Assembly: GCA_026004215.1 (NCBI GenBank) | Contig: BPIR01000002.1 | Location: forward strand, 981,844 to 1,045,843 | DNA length: 64,000 nt | Reading direction: 5' to 3' | Source of the DNA: Candidatus Binatia bacterium | GTDB taxonomy: Bacteria > Desulfobacterota > Binatia > HRBIN30 | Translations under genes and position numbers: made by a program | The notes under the pieces: model-generated | The model's database searches: none | Seen by the model: the letters and a program-made list of their open reading frames with translations, nothing else | What the model was told of the DNA's origin: nothing | In this document: positions 26,780 through 36,187 of the stretch, piece by piece | How the letters are laid out: each line of letters opens with the position of its first letter | Numbering within the stretch: the stretch's first letter is position 1

Positions 26780-27907
26780 TTACGCCTGCGCCCGAAGTGC
26801 GGACTGCGGCTTGCTTCGGGCCGCGCGCAACACTTGTACCGTCGTCACTAGCAAGAACAAAGCAATGGCTAATGCGTTCCCCAAAATTCCCCACGTGCGC
26901 AAGAACCAACTGCCGGCAAGGTCGCCACTAATGCGCAGTAAGACGGAGATGTGCAGTACGGCCCAGTGCACATAAAACAAACGATGGAAGGGCACACGCA
27001 GGCGCAAGATGGCCAGGAAGATGATTGGGGCGTGAGCGAAAATCATCGAAAAAACAAAGCCGAGAAACACGGCATGTAGAACCGCATCGTAAACGACCGC
27101 CACCAGCCCCAAGCCGTACGCGGATGCGATCAATCCAGCGACCCCGAGCCAGGCGAATCCGGAAAGCAAGCCGACTGCCACAAACCGCGGTAGGCCTGGG
27201 TGTCGCAACGTGCGCCACGCCACGTCGAAGCGGGCCATCCATACAGCCGTGGCCGCTAGGGAAACTCCCAGGCCCAAGGCAGCGAGCGGCCGCTCGAATC
27301 CGCCCGAGGCCACGCTAACAACCCCGATCGCCAGAACCAGGAACAACGTCGGAGACGCCCATGACGGAGGGCGGATCACACGGCTGAGTTGGGTGCGTTC
27401 CGCTGCGATCGTTCCGACCAGAAACAACGTCCACCAGCCTGTGGCCGGAGCCGGCGAGAGTCGCGCGACCCACACGGCATTGCCCGCAAGCAAGCACAGT
27501 GCTGAAAGAAACAACAGCAACGTGTAGCCGGCCGGATATTCCACCCAGAGGCTAACCATGGTTGCCACGAGAACGATTGCGGCCAGCGTATACACTGCTG
27601 CCACCCATGGCACCGGAGCGCCGGCCAACAGAAGCATCGTGCCAGTGGCGCTCAAGATCGGCGATGCATAACACCACGCGCGCCTCAGGCCGACCGCCCG
27701 CTCGAGCCCGATCAGCGTTCCGAGAAACCCCGGCACCATGAGCGGTCCGTGCAAGGGGAACGACGCCGGCTCGGAGAAGGGCACGGGCACGCCAGCCCGG
27801 CCCAAGCCGACCCAAATGCCCGCGACCAAGCTGAGTAAACCGGCAAACAGGAGAGAAGCACGGCTCAGGCGCGAGGCGAGGAGCTCGCTACTGCCATCCG
27901 TCTGCAA
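26780..27907 (-). CDS. Polytopic membrane protein with conserved-looking intramembrane histidines, NnrS-like
   Basis: A 375-residue protein with about 12 predicted membrane helices. Histidines sit within or near helices: [41 protein letters not shown] and [11 protein letters not shown]. This looks like the NnrS type of membrane protein tied to nitric oxide or heme/copper, but the match is by feel only. The only in-frame start before the first helix is TTG at 27907, inside the end of panD (20-nt overlap) with GGGAGG 11 nt upstream. It is followed after 14 nt by the amidohydrolase gene. Confidence 0.72.
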   Translation of the reverse strand: MQTDGSSELLASRLSRASLLFAGLLSLVAGIWVGLGRAGVPVPFSEPASFPLHGPLMVPGFLGTLIGLERAVGLRRAWCYASPILSATGTMLLLAGAPVPWVAAVYTLAAIVLVATMVSLWVEYPAGYTLLLFLSALCLLAGNAVWVARLSPAPATGWWTLFLVGTIAAERTQLSRVIRPPSWASPTLFLVLAIGVVSVASGGFERPLAALGLGVSLAATAVWMARFDVAWRTLRHPGLPRFVAVGLLSGFAWLGVAGLIASAYGLGLVAVVYDAVLHAVFLGFVFSMIFAHAPIIFLAILRLRVPFHRLFYVHWAVLHISVLLRISGDLAGSWFLRTWGILGNALAIALFLLVTTVQVLRAARSKPQSALRAQA

Positions 27908-28283
27908 TCTCGGCTTGGCCTCCCCGCTCGCTGCGAACTTCGATGGGGCGATTCCGTTCGTCCACAAACACGCACCGTGGCTGCCAGCTACGCGCCTCGT
28001 TCTCTGCAACCGTGGTGAATGCGGCGATAATCACAATGTCGCCTTTGCGGGCCTTGTGTGCGGCCGCACCGTTGATACACACCACTCCGGAGCCGCGCTG
28101 GCCGGCAATGGCGTAAGTCGAAAACCGCTCCCCGTTGGTCACGTTCCAAATATCCACACGCTCATACGGCAAGATATCTGCGCGTTCGAGGAGTTCCGCA
28201 TCGATGGTCACGCTGCCTTCGTAATGGAGCTCAGCGCCGGTTACTGTGGCTCGATGGATTTTGCCGCGCAGCATTGTTCTCAT
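27888..28283 (-). CDS. panD: Aspartate 1-decarboxylase
   Basis: A 131-residue pyruvoyl enzyme making beta-alanine for pantothenate. The self-cleavage site is Gly-Ser at residues 23-24 in YEGSVTID, which yields the pyruvoyl group. [17 protein letters not shown] and [13 protein letters not shown] are family signatures. The ATG overlaps the panC stop by 4 nt (ATGA). A second in-frame ATG lies three codons later. The downstream membrane-protein gene starts inside its end. Confidence 0.97.
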   Translation of the reverse strand: MRTMLRGKIHRATVTGAELHYEGSVTIDAELLERADILPYERVDIWNVTNGERFSTYAIAGQRGSGVVCINGAAAHKARKGDIVIIAAFTTVAENEARSWQPRCVFVDERNRPIEVRSERGGQAEIADGWQ

Positions 28284-29200
28284 ACACTGCCCTCCGTCGG
28301 AAGTTCACTTGGCTGCTGTTCTCGAACGTCTCCGGTTGCGGCGCTCGCCGCGGCGAAGGGATCGAGAAGGCAATTGTCGATCAAGCGGGTGCTGCCGAAA
28401 AACGCTGCCAGTGCGAGCAAAGCGGGACGAGCGACGGATGAAATCGGCCGCAACGTTTCCGCGTCCACCAGCTCGACATAATCTACGTTCGCCAAGGGTT
28501 CGTCTTGCAAGCGGCGCCGGGCGAGGTTGCGCAACGTTTCGGCACAGCGTTCCCCACGCTCGAACGCGGCTCGCGCTTCAGCGAGCGCTTGCGAAAGTGA
28601 GCGGGCCGCCGCTCGTTCCGTTGGCGAGAGGTACGCGTTCCGCGAGCTCATGGCCAGTCCATCCGCTTCGCGCACAATCGGGGCCGCCACCACTTCCACG
28701 TCGAAATTCAGGTCTTTGACCATGCGGCGCACGGTCACCAGTTGCTGAAAATCTTTCTCGCCAAATACGGCAATGTGAGGTTTCACCGCTAGGAACAGCT
28801 TGGTCACGACGGTGGTCACTCCGCGAAAGTGTGTGGGCCGCGATGCCCCGCACAAACCCTGAGTCACTTCGCGGACTTCCACGACCGTCTGAAAGCCTTC
28901 GGGATACATTTCCTCGGCGAGGGGGACAAACAAAACGTCCACCCCTTTGGCCTCCAACTTACGACGGTCACCCTGAAGGTCACGCGGATAGCGATCGAAA
29001 TCTTCGCGCGGGCCAAACTGCAGCGGATTGACAAAGATCGACACCACCGTAAGGTCGGCCCGCGAGCGTGCCAGCTCTACCAGGCGTAAATGTCCGTCGT
29101 GCAGGAAGCCCATGGTGGGTACGAAGCCGATCCGGCGCCCAGCGGCACGCTGAGCATCCGCCCAGTGCTGCATGGCTCGAATTGTCTCGATGACCTGCAT
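28280..29200 (-). CDS. panC: Pantothenate synthetase
   Basis: A 306-residue ATP-dependent ligase joining pantoate and beta-alanine. The nucleotidyl-transferase signature is [13 protein letters not shown], and [13 protein letters not shown] and SRPTHFRGV mark the pantoate site. [15 protein letters not shown] and [10 protein letters not shown] are conserved. ATG at 29200 gives the usual MQVIETI start; an in-frame GTG upstream adds an unconserved leader. It lies 22 nt after panB and overlaps panD. C-terminus is slightly extended and Glu/Thr-rich. Confidence 0.97.
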   Translation of the reverse strand: MQVIETIRAMQHWADAQRAAGRRIGFVPTMGFLHDGHLRLVELARSRADLTVVSIFVNPLQFGPREDFDRYPRDLQGDRRKLEAKGVDVLFVPLAEEMYPEGFQTVVEVREVTQGLCGASRPTHFRGVTTVVTKLFLAVKPHIAVFGEKDFQQLVTVRRMVKDLNFDVEVVAAPIVREADGLAMSSRNAYLSPTERAAARSLSQALAEARAAFERGERCAETLRNLARRRLQDEPLANVDYVELVDAETLRPISSVARPALLALAAFFGSTRLIDNCLLDPFAAASAATGDVREQQPSELPTEGSV

Positions 29201-29222
29201 CGTCGCCCTGGTCTTCACCTGT

Positions 29223-30071
29223 TCACGAAGCCCCACTCACTGCGCGCTCTCGCGGTACGCCCACGAGGGTGTGAAAGGAATGCTCGTCGGTAGGAAAGGC
29301 CCCGTTGCGGACCTCCTCGGCGTACGCGCGCACGGCAGAGGTAACAACGTCTGCCAAGTTCGCGTATCGCTTCGAGAACCTCGGGCTACGCCCGAAGGTC
29401 AGTCCGAGCACGTCGTGCAACACCAGGATTTGCCCGTCGCATTCCGGGCCTGCGCCAATGCCAATGGTGGGAATCGTCAATTTTGCGGTAATCTCTGCGG
29501 CGAGTTCGCGCGGCATACCTTCCAACACCACGGCAAACGCTCCCGCCTCCTCGACCGCATAGGCGTCTTCGATGATGCGCTCTTGCTCGCTCGGACGCCT
29601 CCCTTGCACTTTGTGGCCGCCCATTTGGTGAACCGACTGTGGAGTCAAGCCAATGTGCGCCATCACAGGAATGTCGGCGTCAGCGAGCGCCCGTATCGTG
29701 CGGGCCATACGCAGCCCACCCTCCAGCTTCACCGCTTCGCAGCCCCCCTCTTTTAACAGGCGAGCGGCGGAAACCACCGCCGCTCGCGGCGAGGCCTGGT
29801 ACGACCCAAACGGCAAGTCGCCGACGACCAGTGCGTGCACGCGGGCGCGGGCGACCATGCGGCAATGGTAAATCATCTCGTCCAGAGTGACGGGCAGGGT
29901 GGTGTCGAGCCCCTGCACCACCATGCCCAACGAGTCGCCCACGAGGATGAGATCGACTCCGGCTTGATCTACCAGTCGGGCAAACGGGTAATCGTAAGCG
30001 GTTAACGCAACGATTGGGATACCGCTGCCCTTGCGCGCGCGGATATCAGGTACGGTGACCTTGCTTTGCAT
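29223..30071 (-). CDS. panB: 3-methyl-2-oxobutanoate hydroxymethyltransferase
   Basis: A 282-residue enzyme adding a hydroxymethyl group to alpha-ketoisovalerate, the first pantothenate step. VALTAYDYPFARLVD, LVGDSLGMVVQG and VMAHIGLTPQSVHQMGG are diagnostic. ATG at 30071 is 8 nt from GGAGG; that ribosome-binding site lies inside a strong hairpin (30072-30109). First gene of panB-panC-panD; a deoxynucleoside kinase gene is 188 nt upstream in the same direction. Confidence 0.97.
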   Translation of the reverse strand: MQSKVTVPDIRARKGSGIPIVALTAYDYPFARLVDQAGVDLILVGDSLGMVVQGLDTTLPVTLDEMIYHCRMVARARVHALVVGDLPFGSYQASPRAAVVSAARLLKEGGCEAVKLEGGLRMARTIRALADADIPVMAHIGLTPQSVHQMGGHKVQGRRPSEQERIIEDAYAVEEAGAFAVVLEGMPRELAAEITAKLTIPTIGIGAGPECDGQILVLHDVLGLTFGRSPRFSKRYANLADVVTSAVRAYAEEVRNGAFPTDEHSFHTLVGVPRERAVSGAS

Positions 30072-30109
30072 CGAAAGCACCTCCCGGGACCGAACCCGGA
30101 GGGCTTTCG
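30072..30109 (-). promoter_or_regulatory. Hairpin sequestering the panB ribosome-binding site
   Basis: In the mRNA direction CGAAAGC (30109-30103) pairs perfectly with GCTTTCG (30078-30072), which abuts the AUG. Inside, CCTCC (30102-30098) pairs with GGAGG (30084-30080), the Shine-Dalgarno, with one bulged base at 30079. A further GGG/CCC helix (30097-30095 with 30088-30086) closes a 6-nt loop, with a bulged base at 30085. In total about 15 pairs. It has no U-run, so it is more likely a translational switch than a terminator. Confidence 0.65.
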
Positions 30110-30259
30110 TACACAAGGAAGCAGAGAAGCACGACGCCAGCGCGATATCGGTCGGTGCCGGCCAGGGTCACCGCGCGATCCAATTTGCCGTGATTCATTG
30201 CCATCCCTTGTTGCGATGCGCTCCGTCTCGGTCCACCCCCGCAGCCGTTGTGGCTGGGG

Positions 30260-30901
30260 TTATCTGGATCCAAGCGGAATGTAATGTTGGACTCCTTTCT
30301 TCATAGAGCGGATTTCGCGCACGAGGTCAAGGAAATCTTCGTTGCTGGCGACAAAGTCCACATCCGAAACGTCGGCCACGAGCAACGGGGCCTCGCTGTA
30401 ATCGAAGAAGAATTCTCGGTATGCCAGCGCCAAGGCTGCAATGTACTCGCGAGGGATGCGGCGTTCGTAGTCACGATCTCGTTTTCTCAATCGTTCCATC
30501 AGAACTTCTGGACGAGCGTGAAGGTAGACGACAAGGTCCGGCTTTGGCAAGCGGGCATCGAGGAGCTGATAGATCTGGTTGTACAGCGCGAGCTCCTCGG
30601 CCCCCAGATTGAGCTGGGCGAAAATGCGATCTTTTGCGAACAGGTAGTCGGTGACCAAACCCGCCTGAAACAGCTCGGTCTGCCGCAGCAAACTCTGCTG
30701 CCGGTAGCGGGAAAGTAAGAAAAACAACTGCGTCTGAAACGCGTAGCCACGGGGATCCTCGTAGAAATGTCTGAGGAAGGGGTTGTCCTCGACTTGCTCG
30801 AACACCGGCCGGGCCTGGAACTCCGTGGCCAGCAGGCCTGCCAGAGTGGTCTTTCCCACCCCGATGGGACCTTCCACAGCAATGTAACGAGGCGTGCCCA
30901 T
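30260..30901 (-). CDS. Deoxynucleoside kinase (dNK/dGK family)
   Basis: A 213-residue P-loop kinase. Walker A is GPIGVGKTT at residues 11-19, RYRQQSLLRQ and the DYLFAKDRIFAQLNL segment form the nucleoside site, and KRDRDYERRIP is the lid. It phosphorylates deoxynucleosides in salvage. A kinase of this family next to panBC is common in deltaproteobacteria. The intergenic gap to panB is 188 nt. No promoter was assigned; divergent from the thioredoxin gene. Confidence 0.92.
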   Translation of the reverse strand: MGTPRYIAVEGPIGVGKTTLAGLLATEFQARPVFEQVEDNPFLRHFYEDPRGYAFQTQLFFLLSRYRQQSLLRQTELFQAGLVTDYLFAKDRIFAQLNLGAEELALYNQIYQLLDARLPKPDLVVYLHARPEVLMERLRKRDRDYERRIPREYIAALALAYREFFFDYSEAPLLVADVSDVDFVASNEDFLDLVREIRSMKKGVQHYIPLGSR

Positions 30902-30994
30902 GAATTGGCACGACTTTACCTATCACACATGTCCACGCAGGCAAACTCCCGGTTCCGTCTTGGTTCGGGCGCGAGGCTGTGTCACTAGCTGCTT

Positions 30995-31420
30995 ATGATC
31001 CGAACTTGTGCACAGTGTGGGCGTCGCAATCGGGTACCTGCACAACACCTTGCCGACCAAGGGCGCTGTGGAGCCTGCCGGGCTCCGCTCCCACCTGTAG
31101 CCGAGCCCATCGAAGTGGACCCGGCAGCGTTCGAGGAAATTGTGCGTGAGGCACGAGTGCCGGTTTTGGTGGACTTCTGGGCAGCGTGGTGCGGTCCGTG
31201 CCGACAAGCTGCGCCGGAAGTGGCGAAAGTCGCGCAACGCTTTGCGGGCCAAGCCATCGTCCTCAAAGTCGACACGGATCGTTATCCGGAGCTGGCGGCG
31301 CGCCACGGGGTTATGGGAATTCCCCATTTCATGATTTTCCATCGTGGGGCGGCAGTGTTCGAACACTCTGGATTCGTGCCGGCAGAGGAAATGGCGCGCT
31401 GGCTCGGCGCACTTCACTAA
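30995..31420 (+). CDS. trxC: Thioredoxin with N-terminal zinc ribbon, Trx2 type
   Basis: A 141-residue thioredoxin 2. An N-terminal zinc motif has C5, C8, C25 and C28 (CAQC and CGAC). The active site is WCGPC (C66/C69), preceded by LVDFWAAWC, and the cis-Pro is in MGIPHFMIF. Trx2 reduces cytoplasmic targets and is often linked with oxidative stress. Divergent from the deoxynucleoside kinase; it converges with the BIG2 protein gene. Confidence 0.95.
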   Translation: MIRTCAQCGRRNRVPAQHLADQGRCGACRAPLPPVAEPIEVDPAAFEEIVREARVPVLVDFWAAWCGPCRQAAPEVAKVAQRFAGQAIVLKVDTDRYPELAARHGVMGIPHFMIFHRGAAVFEHSGFVPAEEMARWLGALH

Positions 31421-31443
31421 CGCCTGTCCACTCTTGGCCGCGC

Positions 31444-34400
31444 TCACGGAGTGGCCGTTATTGCACAGGGGCCTTCTCGGGCCAGTGCCACGCACGCGGC
31501 CGCCAAGCTGCAGCGGTTGGGGTACGTCTTTCCGTCGCACCCGCAAACTGGCATGACGACGGCCGGACAAATTGGGTGTGGGTTTACCGTGCAGTCGGGC
31601 AGGCGGCCCGACTCCGGGCAATTTCTGCAAGGGGGTAACCCTTCCGGCCCGCACTGTGCCCCGGGCGGGCAACACTGCTCCGCGCATGGCGGGACTTCGG
31701 GCACGCAGACAGTGTTGGGTGGGCAGCAGCCGACCTCTTCTTCACAGGGGTTTTGGCAAGCACCTGGGGCGCACGTGCCGTTCACAATGCGCTCGCACCA
31801 AGAAACAGCGAACGGACCGAGGTTCGTCCGCGCATAGGCGCAGCAAGCCGCTCGGTCCCACCCCGGTCCCCCACCGACGAACAAGCCCGCACAATCCCTA
31901 AGGAAGCAGCCCTGTTGGACCGCAGGCGGAGTAGGTGTTTCGCTCGGGCCGGGATTCCCCACTGTGATGTCCAGGTACACGACCGGGTCGTAGTACAAGA
32001 AAAATCGCCCGTAGATGCGGTACACCCCCGGGGGAACGAGTTCACCATGCAAATCGCGCAAGTCCCAAAACGCGAGGGTTTGGTAGCGCAAGACCGCATC
32101 CTCGCGCCCTGGAGCGGCTCCGGAGAGAAACGGCTCACCGCAGCCTTCTTCCCGAAGGATGCGCACGAGCTCGGTACCGCGGAACACATACAAATCCAGG
32201 CATGGATCGAAGATCCCTCCGTGCGGCTGGGTTTCCGTCACCGTGTAGCGCAGCGTGACCGTGCTGGGAATGTCATATCGATCGCAATCCGACTCCAAGA
32301 CGACGCGATTGAACGCGTCCGACCAGATGGCACGGTTGACCCGCCCTGGATCGCAGTACTGGATTTCGTGCGTTTCGTAGACTTCGAGCTCGATTGGGTT
32401 GCTGACCCTACCTCCAAGTTCGCCCCAAACTCGTACCACTCCCGCAGCCATTCCGGTAAATTGCCCGGCAGTGGAAAACGAGCCAATTCGCTCGTCGCTG
32501 GAATGCCAAACGACCTCCTCGGTAACGTCACGAACGAAGCCCAGGTCGTACATGGCATTGGCTCGCAGGAACAACGTTCCCCCTTTTGCGACCACCCTCT
32601 CGTTACTTTCCACGTATACGAACAAGTCTTGTACCGACGCCTCGCGCACGACGCGCACCCCCAGGGCGTTACTGGTGAGTGCGCCCAGCGTGGCAGTGAC
32701 GCGCACCTGCCCCGGCGCTTTCCCTGAGAGCATACCCGGAGCTGTGAACTCGGCCACCAAATCGTCATCGCTGTGCCATGCCGCGCGCGCCGTTACGTCC
32801 TCCCACTCGCCCGTGTCGTATTCGACCGATGCGGTAAACGGCAATGTATCTCCAACGAGCATTGTGGAAACGTAGTCGCAGTCGAGGCAAGGAGCCGGTT
32901 CGATCTCTGGCGGTACGCCGGGCCCGGAGCCCCCTTGGCGTACGGCCGGGACAGGCCCTTGGGCGAAAATGCGCAAGGCAACGGGGGTGGGCCGATCCAC
33001 CACACGAAGACGGAATGGTTCGCTGGAGACTTCACCCATCCGTGCGCGAATCGCGACGTCCCCCACGAGGCGGGTTTTGACGGTGCCGGCCTCGACCGTG
33101 ACTACCCCTGCAGGTTCCGCTGTCCACTCGGCTTCGCTGGTTACGTCTTCGACCGACCCGTCTGCAAATTCCCCCAGCGCGGCAAGCTGTACCGTGCGCC
33201 CCACGAGAATCACGTCACGGCACCAAGGAACGGGAAGGATGTCCACGGCTGGAGCGTCCATCCACACACACGGCGGGAGGGCAACCCCAGGGTCCGCGGG
33301 GAACGCAGGCCGAGCAAACACTGGGCACGAGCACGAGACATTGCGCACGATGATGCGCGCCAGCGAGCTGCGCTCGACCACGCGCACGGTAAATGGATCG
33401 CTCTGCACAGCACCGAGAGTCGCGACGATGTCTGCTGCAGCGATGGCTTTTCCGTATACTTGCCCCCACGAATCCACCGGGGCAACCGCCTCGTCTGACG
33501 ATTGCCAAGAGACCAGCCGAGTGACGTCGACGGTCGTACCATTCGAGAAGTTCGCTACTGCGTGAAGCTGGATGGACCGGCCGAGAGGCACCTCGGAACT
33601 CCCAGAGATTTGTATGCCCTTGAGTTCCAGAGGCTGGCAGGATGGAACACACACGCGGCGCGAGCAGTCCGTGCAGGTCGGGCAGCTCGCCACGCAGGTG
33701 CAGGAGTCTCCCGGTTCCACACACTCACCGTGGTCGCCGCACCGGTACGCATACCCTCCGTCTCCGGCCCCGCAGACGCCCGGACCACAGTCATCGCACA
33801 CCGGGCAGCTCGCGGTGCACAAACACGCGCTGCCGTCTTCGCATTGGAAATCGTCTCCGCACTCCCACAGTGCGCGCACACAGTGGACTGGCTCCAATAC
33901 ACCATCGCCGTCGCTGTCGCGCCAGGTTTGGCTACCCTGGCTGAATTCCACCAGTTGCCCGTTTTCGATCCGGACCGAGAGATGGCGATTGTCTTGGACC
34001 TGCATGACGCTCCGGTATCCGTTGCGGCCTTCCAGGACCACGCGCAGCTCGCCCCAGCCGACTTGCGCTAACAGGTGGAGCGGCCCAGAAGTCTGGGCGG
34101 GTACCGGCACCGCGAGCCGAATGAGATTCCCGTTGAGAACCTTCTCGATTTCCAAACGGGAGAGCTCTTCGGGGAGTTCGGCCGCGGCGAACGTACCATC
34201 AGGATTGGTGGCGATGGTCACAGTCTCGCGGCCGACTAAACGCAAAGTTGCCGCACCCAGACCGCGGTCGAAGGACTCCATGTCCGGGCCATTCGCCCAG
34301 TCGGCTGGAGGCGCAGCGACTGCGTCTTGCGGCCCGCTGGGCACTTCACGGCGGAGAACAATGAGCCCTTGCAACCCGGCGGAGGCGGGTGTCGGCGAAG

Positions 34401-34572
34401 CCGTCGGCGTCCGTGAGGGTGAAGGCGTCACGGTGGCGACTACGGTGGATCGCAGGGAAGGCGTTGGCGTCGGTTGGTTCGAAGAGCCATCTCCATTGCC
34501 GCCGCATCCGAAGGCAACCGCTAATACCCATATCCTAGCCCAGTGACTTCGATGCCATCGCACGCGTGTCAT
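31444..34572 (-). CDS. Large secreted BIG2-domain protein with Cys-rich and Kazal-like regions
   Basis: A 1042-residue exported protein. ATG at 34572 has AAAGGAG upstream. A signal peptide with a possible lipobox (AVAFGC, about residue 23) leads to a Thr/Pro/Ser linker. A Cys-rich section (residues about 235-310, C-x2-C pairs such as CPVCDDC and CPTCTDC) follows. Then come about four BIG2-like domains (for example VTRLVSWQSSDEAV and VTEEVVWHSSDERI), a beta domain near the C-terminus, and a second Cys-rich region. It ends in a Kazal-like CGCDGKTYPNRCSLAAAC motif. Probably cell-surface binding or protease-inhibitor-like; function unknown. Confidence 0.88.
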   Translation of the reverse strand: MTRVRWHRSHWARIWVLAVAFGCGGNGDGSSNQPTPTPSLRSTVVATVTPSPSRTPTASPTPASAGLQGLIVLRREVPSGPQDAVAAPPADWANGPDMESFDRGLGAATLRLVGRETVTIATNPDGTFAAAELPEELSRLEIEKVLNGNLIRLAVPVPAQTSGPLHLLAQVGWGELRVVLEGRNGYRSVMQVQDNRHLSVRIENGQLVEFSQGSQTWRDSDGDGVLEPVHCVRALWECGDDFQCEDGSACLCTASCPVCDDCGPGVCGAGDGGYAYRCGDHGECVEPGDSCTCVASCPTCTDCSRRVCVPSCQPLELKGIQISGSSEVPLGRSIQLHAVANFSNGTTVDVTRLVSWQSSDEAVAPVDSWGQVYGKAIAAADIVATLGAVQSDPFTVRVVERSSLARIIVRNVSCSCPVFARPAFPADPGVALPPCVWMDAPAVDILPVPWCRDVILVGRTVQLAALGEFADGSVEDVTSEAEWTAEPAGVVTVEAGTVKTRLVGDVAIRARMGEVSSEPFRLRVVDRPTPVALRIFAQGPVPAVRQGGSGPGVPPEIEPAPCLDCDYVSTMLVGDTLPFTASVEYDTGEWEDVTARAAWHSDDDLVAEFTAPGMLSGKAPGQVRVTATLGALTSNALGVRVVREASVQDLFVYVESNERVVAKGGTLFLRANAMYDLGFVRDVTEEVVWHSSDERIGSFSTAGQFTGMAAGVVRVWGELGGRVSNPIELEVYETHEIQYCDPGRVNRAIWSDAFNRVVLESDCDRYDIPSTVTLRYTVTETQPHGGIFDPCLDLYVFRGTELVRILREEGCGEPFLSGAAPGREDAVLRYQTLAFWDLRDLHGELVPPGVYRIYGRFFLYYDPVVYLDITVGNPGPSETPTPPAVQQGCFLRDCAGLFVGGGPGWDRAACCAYARTNLGPFAVSWCERIVNGTCAPGACQNPCEEEVGCCPPNTVCVPEVPPCAEQCCPPGAQCGPEGLPPCRNCPESGRLPDCTVNPHPICPAVVMPVCGCDGKTYPNRCSLAAACVALAREGPCAITATP

Positions 34573-34629
34573 CGGCACCGCTCCTTTCGTTCGCTTTGGC
34601 TTACTGTGATTCAGCTCCGTTTTCCTGTG

Positions 34630-34670
34630 AAACAAAATTTGTTTTGCCCGATCCGGCGTGAGTTTGTCAA
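34630..34670 (-). promoter_or_regulatory. Putative promoter and operator of the BIG2 gene
   Basis: A -35-like TTGACA lies at 34670-34665. Downstream is the AT-rich inverted repeat AAACAAA-A-TTTGTTT (34630-34644), the only AT island in this GC-rich gap. The -10 is poor (GCAAAA-type). A repressor or activator site over the promoter is plausible. Confidence 0.4.
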
Positions 34671-34783
34671 GCGACGAAATCCGCCTGGGGTACGGAAGCC
34701 AAGGCGGTGGCGCGAGTGAACGATGGCGAGGTGGGCGGCCAAGCTCCCTCGCTAACGGGTAGGGGGTGCCGGGTGTAGAGGAG

Positions 34784-36094
34784 TCAGTGGGGTGACACGA
34801 GGAAAAAGGCGGCGGATAGGGCGGCCAACAGCCACTGCGCAACGGAGACTTCGCGCGCACGCCCAGCGGCCACTTTCATGAAGGGGTAACAGAGAAAGCC
34901 GGCCGTCATGCCGATTCCTAGGTGGAAGGTAAAAACCATGAGAGTGATCGTCAGGAACGAGGGGACGAGTTCGGTCCAGTCCTCGAAGTCCAGCCGCCGA
35001 ATGGATTCGAGCATCATAAGCCCAACGAGGATCAATGCTGGCCCGTAGGCATAGCTGGGGATGGCCGTGGCCAGGGGCCAGAAGAAAAGGCTACCGAGAA
35101 ATAAAACCGCGACCACGCAAGCGACCAGTCCTGTCCGGCCCCCTGCGGCAATGCCCGCTGCGGATTCGATGTAAGCGCCCGCAGTCGTTGTCCCCAATAC
35201 GGCGGCAACGGACGTTGCCACGGCATCCACGAGCATCGGGCGTTGGATTTGTGGCAACAGGCCGCGAGTATCGAGCAACCCGGCTCGGATCGAGAGACCG
35301 TAGAGGGTTGCCAGTGTATCGACGAAGACCATGACGAAAATCGTAAAGACAACGGGCCAAAGGCTTGGGGACAAGCTGGCCCATAGATCGAGCTTACCGG
35401 CGATGGGGTCGATGCTTGCCGGCCACGCCAGCATTCTCTCGGGCCAAGGGGCAAGCCCGGCCAACATGGAGACTGCACTGATGCTGGTGATTCCGAGAAT
35501 GATAGCGCCGGGGATGCGCCGCAAAGTCAAAATACACATGGCAATGAATCCGGCGGCCGCGAGGGCCACTCGCGGGTCGTGCATGTTTCCCAATTGCACC
35601 GGAGGGCCTTGGCTGCTGGCCACCACGAGTCCACTCGTGTGCAACCCGACGAACGTCAAAAATAGTCCAATGCCCGTAGCAATGGCATATTTGAGGGAAG
35701 GCGGGATGGCCTCGGCGAGATACTTTCGCGCCCCCAAAAGTGTGAGCAGGGTGAAGGTCACTCCGCTCCAGAACACGGCTCCGAGCGCCACTGGCCACGG
35801 CTGGTGCAGCGTGCCCACAACCGTGAACGCTACGAATGCGTTCTCACCCATCAGCGGCGCCACGGCGAACGGGCGGCGTGCAAAAATTCCCATAGCCAAC
35901 GATCCGAAGGCAGCGACTAGGATGGTTGCGGTAACGGAAGCGTCTTTGGGAAGCCCGGCCTCGGCGAGAATCGCCGGGTTGACCACGATGATGTAGGCCA
36001 TGGTCACGAAAGTGGTGGCGCCAGCGACGAGCTCGCGAGCCCAAGAGGTGCCACGAGTCGAGAACTCGAAGTATCGCTCCACGGCGCGCCGCAC
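34784..36094 (-). CDS. NCS2-family nucleobase permease (AzgA-like)
   Basis: A 436-residue inner-membrane transporter of the guanine/hypoxanthine/adenine AzgA branch. TFVTMAYIIVVNPAIL and GENAFVAFTVVG are family signatures, and FVDTLATLYGLS and LGTTTAGAYIESAAGIA mark the substrate region. About 12-14 membrane helices. GTG at 36094 follows AGAGGAAG; a GTG at 36082 is an alternative. It is divergent from the sugar ABC importer with a palindrome between them. Confidence 0.9.
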   Translation of the reverse strand: MRRAVERYFEFSTRGTSWARELVAGATTFVTMAYIIVVNPAILAEAGLPKDASVTATILVAAFGSLAMGIFARRPFAVAPLMGENAFVAFTVVGTLHQPWPVALGAVFWSGVTFTLLTLLGARKYLAEAIPPSLKYAIATGIGLFLTFVGLHTSGLVVASSQGPPVQLGNMHDPRVALAAAGFIAMCILTLRRIPGAIILGITSISAVSMLAGLAPWPERMLAWPASIDPIAGKLDLWASLSPSLWPVVFTIFVMVFVDTLATLYGLSIRAGLLDTRGLLPQIQRPMLVDAVATSVAAVLGTTTAGAYIESAAGIAAGGRTGLVACVVAVLFLGSLFFWPLATAIPSYAYGPALILVGLMMLESIRRLDFEDWTELVPSFLTITLMVFTFHLGIGMTAGFLCYPFMKVAAGRAREVSVAQWLLAALSAAFFLVSPH

Positions 36095-36116
36095 CCGCTT
36101 CCTCTACTGCACGGCC

Positions 36117-36136
36117 GTCGCTCTAGCCAGAGCGAC
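36117..36136. promoter_or_regulatory. Perfect inverted repeat between divergent transporter genes
   Basis: GTCGCTCT (36117-36124) and AGAGCGAC (36129-36136) are perfect complements around a 4-nt spacer. The spot is between the permease start and the binding-protein start, so a shared operator is likely. No repressor gene is adjacent. Confidence 0.45.
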
Positions 36137-36187
36137 AGCACCGGTAGCTAGACCAACAGGGTCCGGCCGACTACACGCAAGCTTGCA

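Noticed and set aside
31898..31925. GGAAGCAGC motif like SRP RNA
   Set aside because: It falls in the coding sequence of the BIG2 protein and lacks the GGUCAGGUCCGGA part and the hairpin.
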